Below, one piece after another: positions 8,471-16,790 of a DNA stretch of 64,000 nt. The DNA is taken from the NCBI RefSeq assembly GCF_000518265.1, contig NZ_JADG01000009.1:372001-436000 (forward strand). The letters run 5' to 3'. Source of the stretch: Actinomadura oligospora ATCC 43269. Its GTDB lineage: Bacteria > Actinomycetota > Actinomycetes > Streptosporangiales > Streptosporangiaceae. The notes under the pieces were generated by a model. The model did no database searches. It was not told the origin of the DNA and saw only the letters and a program-made list of their open reading frames with translations. How positions within the stretch are numbered: position 1 is the first letter of the stretch; each line of letters opens with the position of its first letter. Position numbers and translations under genes: made by a program.

Positions 8471-9312
8471 CGATCCCCTCCCGCGACCGGCTCCACGACC
8501 CCCGGGGACGGCGCGTCCTCATCACCGGCGCGTCCGGCACCATCGGCCGTTCCCTCGGCGAGCGGCTCACGCGGGCCGGGGCCCACGTGGTCGGCCTCGA
8601 TCTGCGGCCCTCCGGCGACGAGCCGTTCACCGTGATCGAATGCGACATCACCGATCCGGACAGCGTGGCGTCCGCCGTCGCCGAGGCCCTCGCCGAACTG
8701 GGCGGACTCGACGTCCTGGTGAACAACGCGGGCATCGGCGGCCCGGCCCCGGCCGAGCACGCCCCCGGGGACGAGGTGCGCCGCCAGCTCGAGATCAACC
8801 TGCTCGGCACCTGGCGGGTCACGGCCGCCTGCGTCGACGCGCTGGTCGCCGCGCGCGGACGCGTCGTGATGGTGACCTCCCGGATGGCGGTCATGCAGCT
8901 CCCTCTCGCCGCCGCGTACGGCGCGTCCAAGCGGGCCATGGTCGCCTACGCCGACGCGCTGCGCCTGGAGCTCGGCACGCACGTCACGGTCAGCTGCGTC
9001 TACCCGTCCGCGGTGAAGAGCCCGATCCACGACTCGACGAAGGCGGCGGGGCTGTCGCTGGAGGGCATGAGCGTGTACGAGCCGCTGGACGGCGTGGTCG
9101 GCGCGATCCTGCGGACCGCGCTGGCCGTGCGCCCGCGCCGGGACGTGACCACGACCCGCAAGGGCGCGGTGGAGTTCTTCCTGGCACGCCACCTGCCCGC
9201 GCTCACCGACCGAATCGTGGCGCGCACCCTCGCCGCGCGGGCCAAGGCGGGCGCGTTCGACGGGGCCTCCCTCGCGGCGGGCGTGGTCGAGCGGCACCGG
9301 AACCGTCCGTGA
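8467..9312 (+). CDS. Short-chain dehydrogenase/reductase
   Basis: A classical SDR of 281 residues: cofactor motif TGASGTIG at about residues 20-27, an acidic residue after beta-2 (GLDLRP) favouring NAD(H), NNAG at about 87-90, the catalytic Ser in VTSRMAV and YGASK at about 153-157. It overlaps FMO by four bases and the transporter by four bases (GTGA), so the three are translationally coupled. It probably interconverts an alcohol and ketone in the same pathway as the monooxygenase. Confidence 0.9.
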   Translation: MTIPSRDRLHDPRGRRVLITGASGTIGRSLGERLTRAGAHVVGLDLRPSGDEPFTVIECDITDPDSVASAVAEALAELGGLDVLVNNAGIGGPAPAEHAPGDEVRRQLEINLLGTWRVTAACVDALVAARGRVVMVTSRMAVMQLPLAAAYGASKRAMVAYADALRLELGTHVTVSCVYPSAVKSPIHDSTKAAGLSLEGMSVYEPLDGVVGAILRTALAVRPRRDVTTTRKGAVEFFLARHLPALTDRIVARTLAARAKAGAFDGASLAAGVVERHRNRP

Positions 9313-10664
9313 CACCCTCGGACACGCGGCACCGCTCCCGGGCGGGGGCGGGCCGGGGGACGCTCGCGGTGTACGCCTCGGGCTCGGTCGGCATGGGCGT
9401 CTGGGTCACCGTGCCCGGCCTCCTGCTGCTCTACTTCCTCACCGACGCGCTCGGCGTCCCCGCCTTCCTGGCCGGCCTGGCCCTGCTGCTGCCCAAGGTG
9501 GTCGACATCGTCGTCCACCCGCTCCTCGGGTCGCGGTCGGACCGGGAGGCCCGGCGGTTCGGCCACCGCCGCCGGATGATGCGCACCGGGCTGCTGCTCG
9601 GCGTGGCCATGGTCGCGATGTTCACCGTGCCGTCCGGGCTCAGCGGCCCGCCCGCGGCGCTGTGGGTGGCCTGCTGGTTCGTGGTGGGCAACCTGCTCTT
9701 CGCCGGTTTCCAGGTCCCGTACCTGACGACGCCGTCCGACCTGCTCGTCGGGTACCACGAGCGGACCCGGGTCTTCATGTTCCGGATGGTCCTGCTGACC
9801 CTCGGCCTGCTGGGCGCGGGCGTCGCCGCGCCGGCCCTGTCCGCGGACGGCGGCCGGGGCGACTACACGCGGATGGCGCTGCTGCTCGCGGTCGTCATGG
9901 CCGTCTCGGCGGCCGTCGCGCTGGTGGGCGTGCGCCGCCTCACCGACGCGTGCGGGTTCCGCGCCCCGGACGAGCGCGCCGGGCACTCCACCCTGGCCGA
10001 CCTGCGGGTCGCCCGGCGCGACCGGGACTACCGCGCGCTGGTGCTGTCCTACCTGTTCACCGGCACGACCACGCACCTGTTCCTGGCCGCGCTGCCCTAC
10101 GTCACCGAGTACCTCTTCGACGACTCCAGGCTCACCGCGCTCTTCATGGGACTGTTCCTCGGCCCGGCGCTCTTCGCAGGCCCGGTCTGGACGGCCTGGT
10201 CGCGGCGCATCGGGAAGCAGCGCGGGCTGCTGCTCTCCCAGGCCGTGTTCGCGGCGGGCTCCGTGGCGCTGCTGCCCGGCGCCGCGCTCGACGGGACGCC
10301 CGGTGTCGCCGTTACCGCCGTCGTCGTGATGGTGATGGGCGTCGCGTTCTCCGGACTGCAGCTGTTCGCCTTCTCGATGCTGCCGGACGCCGTCGCGGCG
10401 GCGGAGGCGGCGGGATCGTCGAAGGCCGGGGCCTACACCGGGGTGTGGACGGCCACCGAGGCGACCGGCACCGCGATCGGCCCCTACGTGTACTCCGCGG
10501 TCCTGGCGCTGGGCGGTTTCGTGTCCAGCACCGCCGACGAGCACGTCGCGCAGTCCGGGACGGCGCTGACCGCGCTGCGCGTCGGCGTCACGGTCGTCCC
10601 GGCCGCGCTGATGGGCGTCGCCCTGTGGTTCCAGCGGCGCTACACGCTCGACGGCGCCTCGTGA
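9309..10664 (+). CDS. MFS transporter, GPH/MFS_2-like
   Basis: A 451-residue polytopic membrane protein with about 12 hydrophobic segments. The early KVVDIVVHPLLGSRSDR matches the glycoside-pentoside-hexuronide (MFS_2) signature, in which a membrane-embedded Asp and the following loop contribute to cation-coupled transport. The GTG start at 9309 overlaps the SDR stop. As the last gene of the FMO operon it likely imports the substrate or exports the product. A strong stem-loop follows at 10713. Confidence 0.85.
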   Translation: MTPSDTRHRSRAGAGRGTLAVYASGSVGMGVWVTVPGLLLLYFLTDALGVPAFLAGLALLLPKVVDIVVHPLLGSRSDREARRFGHRRRMMRTGLLLGVAMVAMFTVPSGLSGPPAALWVACWFVVGNLLFAGFQVPYLTTPSDLLVGYHERTRVFMFRMVLLTLGLLGAGVAAPALSADGGRGDYTRMALLLAVVMAVSAAVALVGVRRLTDACGFRAPDERAGHSTLADLRVARRDRDYRALVLSYLFTGTTTHLFLAALPYVTEYLFDDSRLTALFMGLFLGPALFAGPVWTAWSRRIGKQRGLLLSQAVFAAGSVALLPGAALDGTPGVAVTAVVVMVMGVAFSGLQLFAFSMLPDAVAAAEAAGSSKAGAYTGVWTATEATGTAIGPYVYSAVLALGGFVSSTADEHVAQSGTALTALRVGVTVVPAALMGVALWFQRRYTLDGAS

Positions 10665-10680
10665 CCGCGATCGAGTCGAT

Positions 10681-10710
10681 GGCCTTCACGGCGGTGGCCT
10701 TCACGGCGGT
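10681..10710 (+). repeat. 15-bp tandem duplication
   Basis: GGCCTTCACGGCGGT occurs twice head to tail, immediately before the terminator. No function is evident. Confidence 0.85.
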
Positions 10711-10712
10711 GG

Positions 10713-10751
10713 CTCGGGGCCTGGTCGCCGTAGCGGCGATCAGGCCCCGAG
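10713..10751. terminator. Very strong bidirectional stem-loop
   Basis: CTCGGGGCCTG (10713-10723) pairs with CAGGCCCCGAG (10741-10751), and the interior continues with TCGCCG/CGGCGA closing a three-base loop; one G-T pair links the two. The 18-pair hairpin lies between the convergent FMO operon and protease gene. Confidence 0.8.
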
Positions 10752-10763
10752 CTTCCGGCGAGT

Positions 10764-10787
10764 GCGGACGATCCGGCGTTCGTCCGC
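10764..10787 (-). terminator. Second hairpin downstream of the protease gene
   Basis: GCGGACGA and TCGTCCGC form an 8-bp stem with an 8-base loop, 16 bases past the protease stop on the minus strand. Confidence 0.55.
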
Positions 10788-10802
10788 GGTGTGACGGCGG
10801 TG

Positions 10803-11861
10803 TCAGACGCCCTGTTCGGCGTTGTAGACGTTGACGGCCGCGTCACCGAAGTGCGGGCTGCGCTCTTCGTCGGAGTTGTCGTCGGGGTGATAGCTGACGT
10901 TGCCGACCAGGTAGCCCCAGCCGCGGGCCAGTTGCAGGTCGTCCAGCCAGGGGCCGCCGCTGGCGCCATGTCCCTGGTCGCAGTGGATCCCCTGCTGGGA
11001 GGGCTGGAACGGCCAGATCCCCGGTCGCCAGGTCTGTCCGACGCACCAGCGCAACTGCTGACCGGTGATGCCGCTGCGCGCCGGATGGGTGTCGTACGGG
11101 TAGCCGAACTCGTAGGCGTTCCAGTCGTAGCCGTAGTTGAACTTGTAGCCCTGCCAGCCCGTCACGTCGGCGACGTTGGAGCCGTTCCGCGGCCACAGCG
11201 CGATGGCGGCGAGGTCGCGATCGCGATCACCGCCGTTGAGGTAGCCGGTGGGCGTGGAGACGTTCTTCCAGGTCCAGGTGCCGAACGGTCGGCTGCCGTC
11301 GCTGTAGTCCGGGGCGAACATCCAGTTGCTGTACCAGTGGCCGTTCGCGTCGCTGACACAGTGTCCCGCGGTCCAGATCAGGCTCCTGTTCGCCGAGCCG
11401 ATGACCGACGCGGTGCATTCGTGGTCCCCGTCGGGCTCGGTGAAGAAGAGCTTGCCCACCGTGGTCGCGGGCATCTGGCCGTGTGCGGTCCAGACCGCCG
11501 AACTGCTGAGGCTCAGGAGCGTGACCGTGGATCGGGGCATCACCGCGTGCTGGCCCGGCGCCCCCGGGGCCGAGCGGGCCCCCAGTGACCCGAGCTGTGC
11601 CGGCGCCTTGTGCCGCTCCGGCGGAACCGTCTCCTTCTTGGCCGCCCGCATCCGGGCGGGCGTCCAGTAGTCGCGGATCTCCTTGTCGTTGTTGGCGGCC
11701 GAGCGGTGCACGGCCGCCTTCGATGCGTCGGCCGAGGCCTGGGCCTGCGGCGACGGCGCCTCGGCCACCGCGACGGTGGCCCCCGCGCCCGCGGCCCAGA
11801 CTGCGAGCGCGGCAACCGTGATGAGCCGTGCGAACGACGACGGCAACGACGGTCTGCTCAA
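10803..11861 (-). CDS. Secreted trypsin-like serine protease (V8/glutamyl endopeptidase-like)
   Basis: A 352-residue secreted protease. The catalytic triad is readable: His167 in TAGHC, Asp216 in RDRDLAAIAL and Ser301 in GHGASGGPW. The start is inferred as TTG 11861, preceded by GGGGAAAG, because it places a signal peptide (SFARLITVAALAVWAAGAG) at the N terminus; the frame is open further upstream without a convincing start. A propeptide with the motif DYWTPARMRAA precedes the catalytic domain. The motif recurs in the small secreted peptide divergently encoded at 12055. Two hairpins follow the gene. Confidence 0.87.
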   Translation of the reverse strand: MSRPSLPSSFARLITVAALAVWAAGAGATVAVAEAPSPQAQASADASKAAVHRSAANNDKEIRDYWTPARMRAAKKETVPPERHKAPAQLGSLGARSAPGAPGQHAVMPRSTVTLLSLSSSAVWTAHGQMPATTVGKLFFTEPDGDHECTASVIGSANRSLIWTAGHCVSDANGHWYSNWMFAPDYSDGSRPFGTWTWKNVSTPTGYLNGGDRDRDLAAIALWPRNGSNVADVTGWQGYKFNYGYDWNAYEFGYPYDTHPARSGITGQQLRWCVGQTWRPGIWPFQPSQQGIHCDQGHGASGGPWLDDLQLARGWGYLVGNVSYHPDDNSDEERSPHFGDAAVNVYNAEQGV

Positions 11862-11905
11862 CTTTCCCCTACTTTCCCCGTTACGCGCATTGCGCGCTGT
11901 TCGCC

Positions 11906-11925
11906 CCCCGTTGAGCGATACGGGG
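11906..11925. promoter_or_regulatory. Inverted repeat upstream of the protease
   Basis: CCCCGT (11906-11911) and ACGGGG (11920-11925) flank eight bases, next to a second inverted repeat, GCGCA-T-TGCGC, at 11885-11895. Both lie within 65 bases of the proposed protease start and could be operator or leader structures. Confidence 0.35.
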
Positions 11926-12054
11926 TGAGTTGAACACGGTGCCGGTACCTGGGGAAGAGGCGACTGCTGGCCGCTCATGGCCGCTGTCCGGGACCGGCGG
12001 CTGTTAGCGTTGACACCAGGACGAATCACAACCGACACACCCGGGGGTGGTGTC

Positions 12055-12312
12055 GTGAGAACGCGAAAGTGGGCCCTACCGGCCGCGTTGGTCGCCGCGG
12101 CGGCGGTCGCGGCGACGAGCGCGGGGATGGCGGCCGCGGCGTCACACCGTTCGGACGGCCCGTCCTCGCCGACGACCACGCGGGGGACGTGGCCGGACAC
12201 GGCCGTGACGACGTCTCCGGGCGACCCCGACGCCACGCGCGGGTACTGGACCCCGGAACGCATCCGCAAGGCTCACGAGAACATGCGCCACCAGACCGGC
12301 CCCGACGACTGA
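12055..12312 (+). CDS. Small secreted peptide with protease-propeptide motif
   Basis: An 85-residue protein with a signal peptide (RTRKWALPAALVAAAAVAA, then AGMAAAASH) and a short mature part ending GYWTPERIRKAHENM. The YWTPxRxRxA motif is the same as in the propeptide of the divergent serine protease, but there is no catalytic domain. It may be an inhibitor, folding aid or relic. The GTG at 12055 follows GGGGGTGGTG; a TAGCGT hexamer at 12005-12010 is a possible -10. Confidence 0.65.
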   Translation: MRTRKWALPAALVAAAAVAATSAGMAAAASHRSDGPSSPTTTRGTWPDTAVTTSPGDPDATRGYWTPERIRKAHENMRHQTGPDD

Positions 12313-12490
12313 CACCTCAAACGCGGCCGGCACCTCGAACGCGGCCGACGGCTCAGGCGCGTCGACAGCTCAGGCGCGGTCGGCAGTTCAGGCTCGGTCG
12401 GCACCTCGAACGCGGCCGACGGCTCAGGCGCGTCGACAGCTCAGGCGCGGTCGGCAGCTCAGGCGCGGTCGGCACCTCCGACCGCGTTCG
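12313..12490. repeat. Nested 18-bp/71-bp tandem repeat
   Basis: About ten imperfect units of 17-18 bases (consensus CAGCTCAGGCGCGGTCGG) are arranged in a higher-order 71-bp period: copies start at 12331 and 12402, and a decayed third begins at 12473. The 18+17+18+18 pattern is preserved between copies. It is noncoding, between the small peptide gene and the end of the WYL regulator. Confidence 0.85.
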
Positions 12491-12540
12491 GCCGCTCATC
12501 GCGGCGATCGACCGGGCCGTGACGCCTCCGGCCCCGGACG
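12463..12540 (+). pseudogene. Fragment of a TetR-type gene
   Basis: GGCCGCTC-TCGCGGCGATCGACCGGGCCGTGACGC here matches, with one difference, the segment at 15879-15914 inside the TetR gene at 15500, and weaker identity extends upstream. The frame reads VRPLIAAIDRAVT against VRPLVAAIDRAVT. It is a short relic, and the adjacent minisatellite may derive from the same source. Confidence 0.6.
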
Positions 12541-13566
12541 AGAGCCACGCCGAGACCCGCGCCCCCCTTGCGCGCCGTCCGCCTGGCGGGCGTGGGACGT
12601 GAGGCGGTCGGCGAGCGCGATGACCAGGTCGCGAAGTTCGTCGGGACGCTCGATGACGAACGGCCGGTCGAGCGCGGCGAGCACGGGAGGCAACCAGTCG
12701 AGCCGTTCCGCCCGTATTTCGACGCGCAGCCAGCGCTCGCCCTCCGGGTCTTGGTCTGTTTCGGGCTCGATGTCCTCCAGGCTCGCGACGGTCGCGGGGA
12801 GACGGGCTCGGATCTGCTCCACCGTCCCCTGAATCCGCAGCGTCACCTCGTGCCGGTACTCGGCCGTGGCGAAGCCTGACACCACGCGCTGTGCCGGATC
12901 GGGCCCCGCAGGCGCTTCGAAGGATCCCGGCAGGGCCCTCGCGTCCGCGATGCGATCGAGCCGGAAGGTTCGGTCCTCGCCGATCACAGGGTCCTCGCCT
13001 GTGACGTACCACCGGCCCGCGTGGGCGACGATGCCGTAGGCGTGCAGTGTGCGTTCGCTGCGCCGTCCATCGCGGTCGGTGTAGCGGATCGAGACCGGCC
13101 GCCGATGGCGCACCGCGTCGGCGAGGGTGAGCAGGACCCCGGCGTCCGGGGCGTCGAGTTCGCCCGGCTGATCGGTGAAGGCGAACGCCTCCAGGAGGGT
13201 GTCGAGCCGGTGGGCGACGTGCTTGGGCAGCACCCGCCGGATCTTCGCCGATGCCGTCTCGCCGGCCGTGCGGTCCGTCGTCGTCAGCCCCGCGCGGCGT
13301 CCGGCGAGCAGCCCGAGCAACACGGCCAGCGCCTCGTCGTCGCTGAGCATGAGCGGGGGCAGGCGGTACCCGGGGGCGAGCCGATATCCGCCGTAGCGGC
13401 CACGCACCGATTCCACGGGCACGTCCAGGTCGATCAGCTGGTCCACGTACCGCCGCACCGTGCGCCCTTCGACGCCGAGCCGGTCGGCCAGCTCGGCCAC
13501 GGTGCGGGTTCCGCCCGACTGAAGCAGCTCCAGAAGCGTCAGCACGCGGGCGGTCGGACGAGACAT
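12496..13566 (-). CDS. WYL-domain transcriptional regulator (DeoR-like HTH)
   Basis: A 356-residue regulator: N-terminal winged HTH (residues 1-60, TVAELADRLGVEGRTVRRYVDQL), a middle WYL domain (about 140-215, with GRWYVTGED in place of the exact WYL triad) and a C-terminal extension domain. The final ~30 residues are Arg/Gly/Ser-rich and are encoded antisense to the TetR relic at 12463-12540, so the natural C terminus seems to have been replaced. It diverges from the VOC gene 96 bp away and probably controls it. Confidence 0.87.
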   Translation of the reverse strand: MSRPTARVLTLLELLQSGGTRTVAELADRLGVEGRTVRRYVDQLIDLDVPVESVRGRYGGYRLAPGYRLPPLMLSDDEALAVLLGLLAGRRAGLTTTDRTAGETASAKIRRVLPKHVAHRLDTLLEAFAFTDQPGELDAPDAGVLLTLADAVRHRRPVSIRYTDRDGRRSERTLHAYGIVAHAGRWYVTGEDPVIGEDRTFRLDRIADARALPGSFEAPAGPDPAQRVVSGFATAEYRHEVTLRIQGTVEQIRARLPATVASLEDIEPETDQDPEGERWLRVEIRAERLDWLPPVLAALDRPFVIERPDELRDLVIALADRLTSHARQADGAQGGRGSRRGSRPGPEASRPGRSPR

Positions 13567-13662
13567 CTTCCCAGCCTAGGCGAATACCGGACCGATTCTG
13601 TCCACTATTTCTCCTAGCCTGCGACAAGCACGCCCCCAGGGGCCCCAAAACAGGAGATCACC

Positions 13663-14052
13663 ATGGACTTCGTCTCGATCCGGATCATCACCGCCGACGT
13701 CGCACGCCTCGTCGGGTTCTACGAGCGCGCCACCGGGGTGGCGGCGACGTGGGCCACCGAGGACTTCGCCGAGCTCAGAACCCCTCACGCCACCCTCGCG
13801 ATCGCCGGTACCCGCACCGTCCCGCTCTTCGCCCCGGGCTCCGCCCGCCCGGCGGACAACCACAGCGTGATCATCGAGTTCCGCGTCGAGGACGTGGACC
13901 GCGCGTACCAGCGCCTGACCGGCTTCGTGACCGACGTCGTCGCCGAGCCCACCACGATGCCCTGGGGCAACCGTTCGCTGCTGTTCCGCGACCCCGACGG
14001 CAACCTCGTCAACTTCTTCGCTCCCCCCACCCCGGCGACCGCCGAGAAGTAG
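13663..14052 (+). CDS. VOC-superfamily (glyoxalase/dioxygenase-fold) protein
   Basis: A 129-residue single-domain VOC protein with the expected paired beta-alpha-beta-beta-beta modules; the second half carries the common LLFRDPDGNLVNFF signature with the metal-site Glu replaced by Asn. An AGGAG ribosome site precedes the ATG. It could bind or modify a small molecule (bleomycin-resistance or glyoxalase type). It is divergent from the WYL regulator. Confidence 0.88.
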   Translation: MDFVSIRIITADVARLVGFYERATGVAATWATEDFAELRTPHATLAIAGTRTVPLFAPGSARPADNHSVIIEFRVEDVDRAYQRLTGFVTDVVAEPTTMPWGNRSLLFRDPDGNLVNFFAPPTPATAEK

Positions 14053-14101
14053 CCGGGGACGGCACCCAGCCGATCGCCGGGCCCTTGCCCTCCGATTCGC
14101 G

Positions 14102-15433
14102 TCACCGGTGATCGCCCAGGAAGGCGGGGATCTGCTCGCGGGTGGGGTAGTTCGGCAGAGGCGCTCGCTCGCCTTGGAGGAACGCGCTGACCACGGCGGC
14201 CGCACGGGCGTTGTTGTCGTCCAGGCCGTTCCACATGTGATGCCCGACTCCGGGCATGTACTGGGTGCGCTGGATGGCGGGGTCGTTGGCGAGGACGGCG
14301 GTCTCCCACTGGCGGACCTGTGAGGAGCACTCGGCGATCATCAGCATGGCGGGCGTCCTCGAGCGCCTCAGCCGCGGGGCGAGGGGAGGCGAGTCCTTCA
14401 CCGTCTGCTGGATGTGAAGGCTGGCGGCGGCGCTGAAGGAGAAGTTGTCCGCCGTGTCCTCGACCGGGATGCGATGCGCGTCGCGCGCGCAGTAGGCGGA
14501 CGCGGTGTCACTGCCGAGGTCGGCGGCTTTGAACGCGTTGACGCCCTCGGCCTGTCCGACCAGTCCGCTTTCGGGGCTGAGGAGTCCGAGCCGCATGAGG
14601 CCGAACGCCACGGCGTACCGGGGCGTCCTCGTCGATCGCGGTCCGGTCACGCTCGGCGCGAGGCCGCGCGCGGACGGACGCCCCTTGTGCCCGGCGACCT
14701 TCGCCGTGACGCCGTCCATCGGGCCCGGCTCGGCGACGACCGCCCGGTGGAACCGCGCGGAGACGGCGGGATCGGCCAGGGCCCGGGTGAGCACGGCCCC
14801 GCCTGAGGAGAAGCCGAGGACGTCGACCTTGCCCTTGCCCAGCCGCTCGACGAAGGCGCCGAGGTCCCGGACCGATCTGGCGATCGTGTACTGGTCCATG
14901 GGGAGCAGGCGGCTGCGTCCCCCTCCGGCCTGTTCGTAGGTGTAGACGTCGTAGCCCTGACGCGCCAGGAGCTGCAGGAACCGGTGGTCTAGGACCGAGA
15001 TGCCGCGCACCGGTCCCCCGTTGAGGTACACGAGCGGGACCGGACGCCGGACGGAGCCCGCGGGCGGGTAGTGGTACACGGCGACGTCGCTGCCGGTGCC
15101 CAGGCTCCAGTGCTGCGTGGCCACGAAGGGCAGGGCGGGCGGGAAGCGCCGGGACGTGGGGACGGTCGGGACGCAGACCGTGGCCGTCAGCGCCGCCGCG
15201 ACGAGCACCGGCGCGAACGGCACGAGCCGCGCCGCCCGTTCACGGCGCCGGCTCCGCCAGAACGCGACGGCGGAGCCGAGTCCCAGGGTCGCCAGCCAGG
15301 CGGCGATCCCCGATCCGGCGCCGTCCGTGAGGACGAGCGTCCCGAGGAAGACGGCGACCGACGCGACGAGGGCGGCCAGGGCCAGCAGCACGCGTCCGGC
15401 GAGGCGGACAAGACGGAGGGCGAATGCGCCCAT
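14102..15433 (-). CDS. Membrane-anchored alpha/beta hydrolase
   Basis: A 443-residue protein with about three N-terminal hydrophobic segments (residues 8-100), then an alpha/beta hydrolase domain. The oxyanion-region YLNGGP is near residue 140, the nucleophile elbow GFSSGG near 205, and the catalytic His is probably in GVGHHMW near residue 400. The ATG at 15433 is directly next to a 23-bp palindrome shared with the divergent TetR gene. Substrate unknown. Confidence 0.85.
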   Translation of the reverse strand: MGAFALRLVRLAGRVLLALAALVASVAVFLGTLVLTDGAGSGIAAWLATLGLGSAVAFWRSRRRERAARLVPFAPVLVAAALTATVCVPTVPTSRRFPPALPFVATQHWSLGTGSDVAVYHYPPAGSVRRPVPLVYLNGGPVRGISVLDHRFLQLLARQGYDVYTYEQAGGGRSRLLPMDQYTIARSVRDLGAFVERLGKGKVDVLGFSSGGAVLTRALADPAVSARFHRAVVAEPGPMDGVTAKVAGHKGRPSARGLAPSVTGPRSTRTPRYAVAFGLMRLGLLSPESGLVGQAEGVNAFKAADLGSDTASAYCARDAHRIPVEDTADNFSFSAAASLHIQQTVKDSPPLAPRLRRSRTPAMLMIAECSSQVRQWETAVLANDPAIQRTQYMPGVGHHMWNGLDDNNARAAAVVSAFLQGERAPLPNYPTREQIPAFLGDHR

Positions 15434-15446
15434 GGGGGTCTCCCAA

Positions 15447-15469
15447 GTTTTAAAACACTGTTTCAAAAC
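15447..15469. promoter_or_regulatory. 23-bp palindromic TetR operator
   Basis: GTTTTAAAACA (15447-15457) and TGTTTCAAAAC (15459-15469) are inverted copies with one mismatch around a single central base. The AT-rich site stands out in this genome and lies in the 66-bp gap between the hydrolase and TetR genes. Confidence 0.8.
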
Positions 15470-15499
15470 GACGTTATCACGGGCGGTAGGCTTCCCGTC

Positions 15500-16117
15500 A
15501 TGGGCAGACCGAGGACGAACGACGCGGCGGTCGCGGAGCGGCTCGTGGCGTGCGCGACCGAGATGCTGGCCACGGGTTCCCGGGAGTCGGTCACCGTCCG
15601 CGCCGTCGCGACCGCCGCCGACACCTCGACGACGGCGGTGTACTCCCTGTTCGGCGGCAAGGACGGGCTGATCCGGGCGGTGCGCGACCGCGCCGTCGCC
15701 GGCCTCTTCCACGACCTGTCGGCGGTGCCCGCCTCCGAGGACCCCCTCGCCGACCTCTACGCCCTGGCCGCCGCGTACCGGCGCTGGGGCCGCGAGCACA
15801 GCCACCTGTACACGGTGCTGTTCGGAGGGGCGCAGTCCTTCGACCCGTCCGGCGCGGTCGGCGCCGAGGACCCCGTCCGGCCGCTCGTCGCGGCGATCGA
15901 CCGGGCCGTGACGCGTTCCGTCCTCGCCGGGGAGGAGACGTCGATCGCCCTCTCACTGTGGATCACCCTGCACGGCCTGGTGACGCTCGAACTCGCCGAG
16001 GCCCTCGACACCCCCACGGCCGACGCGGCCTTCCGGTCCGCGATCCACGCCGCCTTGCGCGGCTGGGCGACCCCCGCGACGTTCCGCACCCTCCCCCGAC
16101 CCGAACCCACGCCCTGA
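15500..16117 (+). CDS. TetR-family transcriptional regulator
   Basis: A 205-residue TetR regulator with HTH (VTVRAVATAADTSTTAVYSLFGGKDGLIRAV, about residues 32-62) and a WHG-type C-terminal domain. The ATG lies seven bases after TAGGCT (15487-15492), consistent with a leaderless transcript, and the palindrome at 15447 covers the promoter. It should repress itself and the divergent membrane hydrolase. A piece of a similar gene persists at 12463-12540. Confidence 0.9.
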   Translation: MGRPRTNDAAVAERLVACATEMLATGSRESVTVRAVATAADTSTTAVYSLFGGKDGLIRAVRDRAVAGLFHDLSAVPASEDPLADLYALAAAYRRWGREHSHLYTVLFGGAQSFDPSGAVGAEDPVRPLVAAIDRAVTRSVLAGEETSIALSLWITLHGLVTLELAEALDTPTADAAFRSAIHAALRGWATPATFRTLPRPEPTP

Positions 16118-16166
16118 ACCTGCCGGGGAGTTCCGCGTCATGGCCGGGACGGAGCCGGACGACGAT

Positions 16167-16790
16167 CTACGGTTCTTCGAGGACGATGCCGTGCGTCGTC
16201 CGGGGAGCGAGGAAGGCGCACAACCGTTCGGCCTCGGCCAACACCGCGTCGCGGTCCTCACGGCAGAGCCTGGTGAACGGCTGGACGCGCAGCGATCGGT
16301 CCCGGACCTGCCAGGTGCCCTGCCACATGCCGTCGACCAGGAAGGTGCCGGAGGACGCGCCGTTGCCCGACGGGAGTGGCACCGGGCGGTCGCCGAGGAT
16401 CACCCGGCTGCGGTCCTTGTGGGACAGCAGCAGGTTGTCGTACTCGGGCAGGAACCGTGGTGGGGCGGGCGTGTTCTCCGAAGGACGGGGCGCCTCGGGC
16501 AGGTCGTACAGCGTCCGCCCGTCCGGTCCCTGGAACGTCCGCAACGGCAGCCGCTCCACCACCTCGCTCAGCCGGGTCAGCCCGGACCACATCTGGACGT
16601 CCGCGACCTGCGCCGGACCGAACGCGCCGAGGTAGCGCAGCACCAGCGCGTCCACCGGCACCGAGCGCAGCGGCGCACCCAGCCAGCTCTCCACCGGCGC
16701 CCAAGCCGCGGGGCCGTTCTTGCCCCAGACGCCTCGCGGCGGCACCTGGCACAGCGCGATGTGATGCGTCACCGCGTACGCCAGCGCGCG
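16167..16790 (-). pseudogene. 3' remnant of a winged-helix DNA-binding (HTH_42) protein
   Basis: The minus strand encodes the C-terminal 207 residues of a winged helix DNA-binding domain protein (YcaQ/HTH_42-like), recognisable by QVPPRGVWG, LLSHKDRSRVI and FLVDGMWQGTW. Family members are about 350-380 residues; here the N-terminal half and start codon are missing. Upstream of about 16790 the frame runs antisense through a second truncated gene, so the coding match stops at a breakpoint. Confidence 0.75.

Noticed and set aside
12313..12490. CRISPR array
   Set aside because: The units are contiguous with no unique spacers, so this is a minisatellite.
16140..16784. Plus-strand extension that would give the WYL remnant a longer N terminus
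   Set aside because: This part is antisense to the winged-helix coding sequence and carries no HTH, so it is a chance open frame rather than the missing N terminus.
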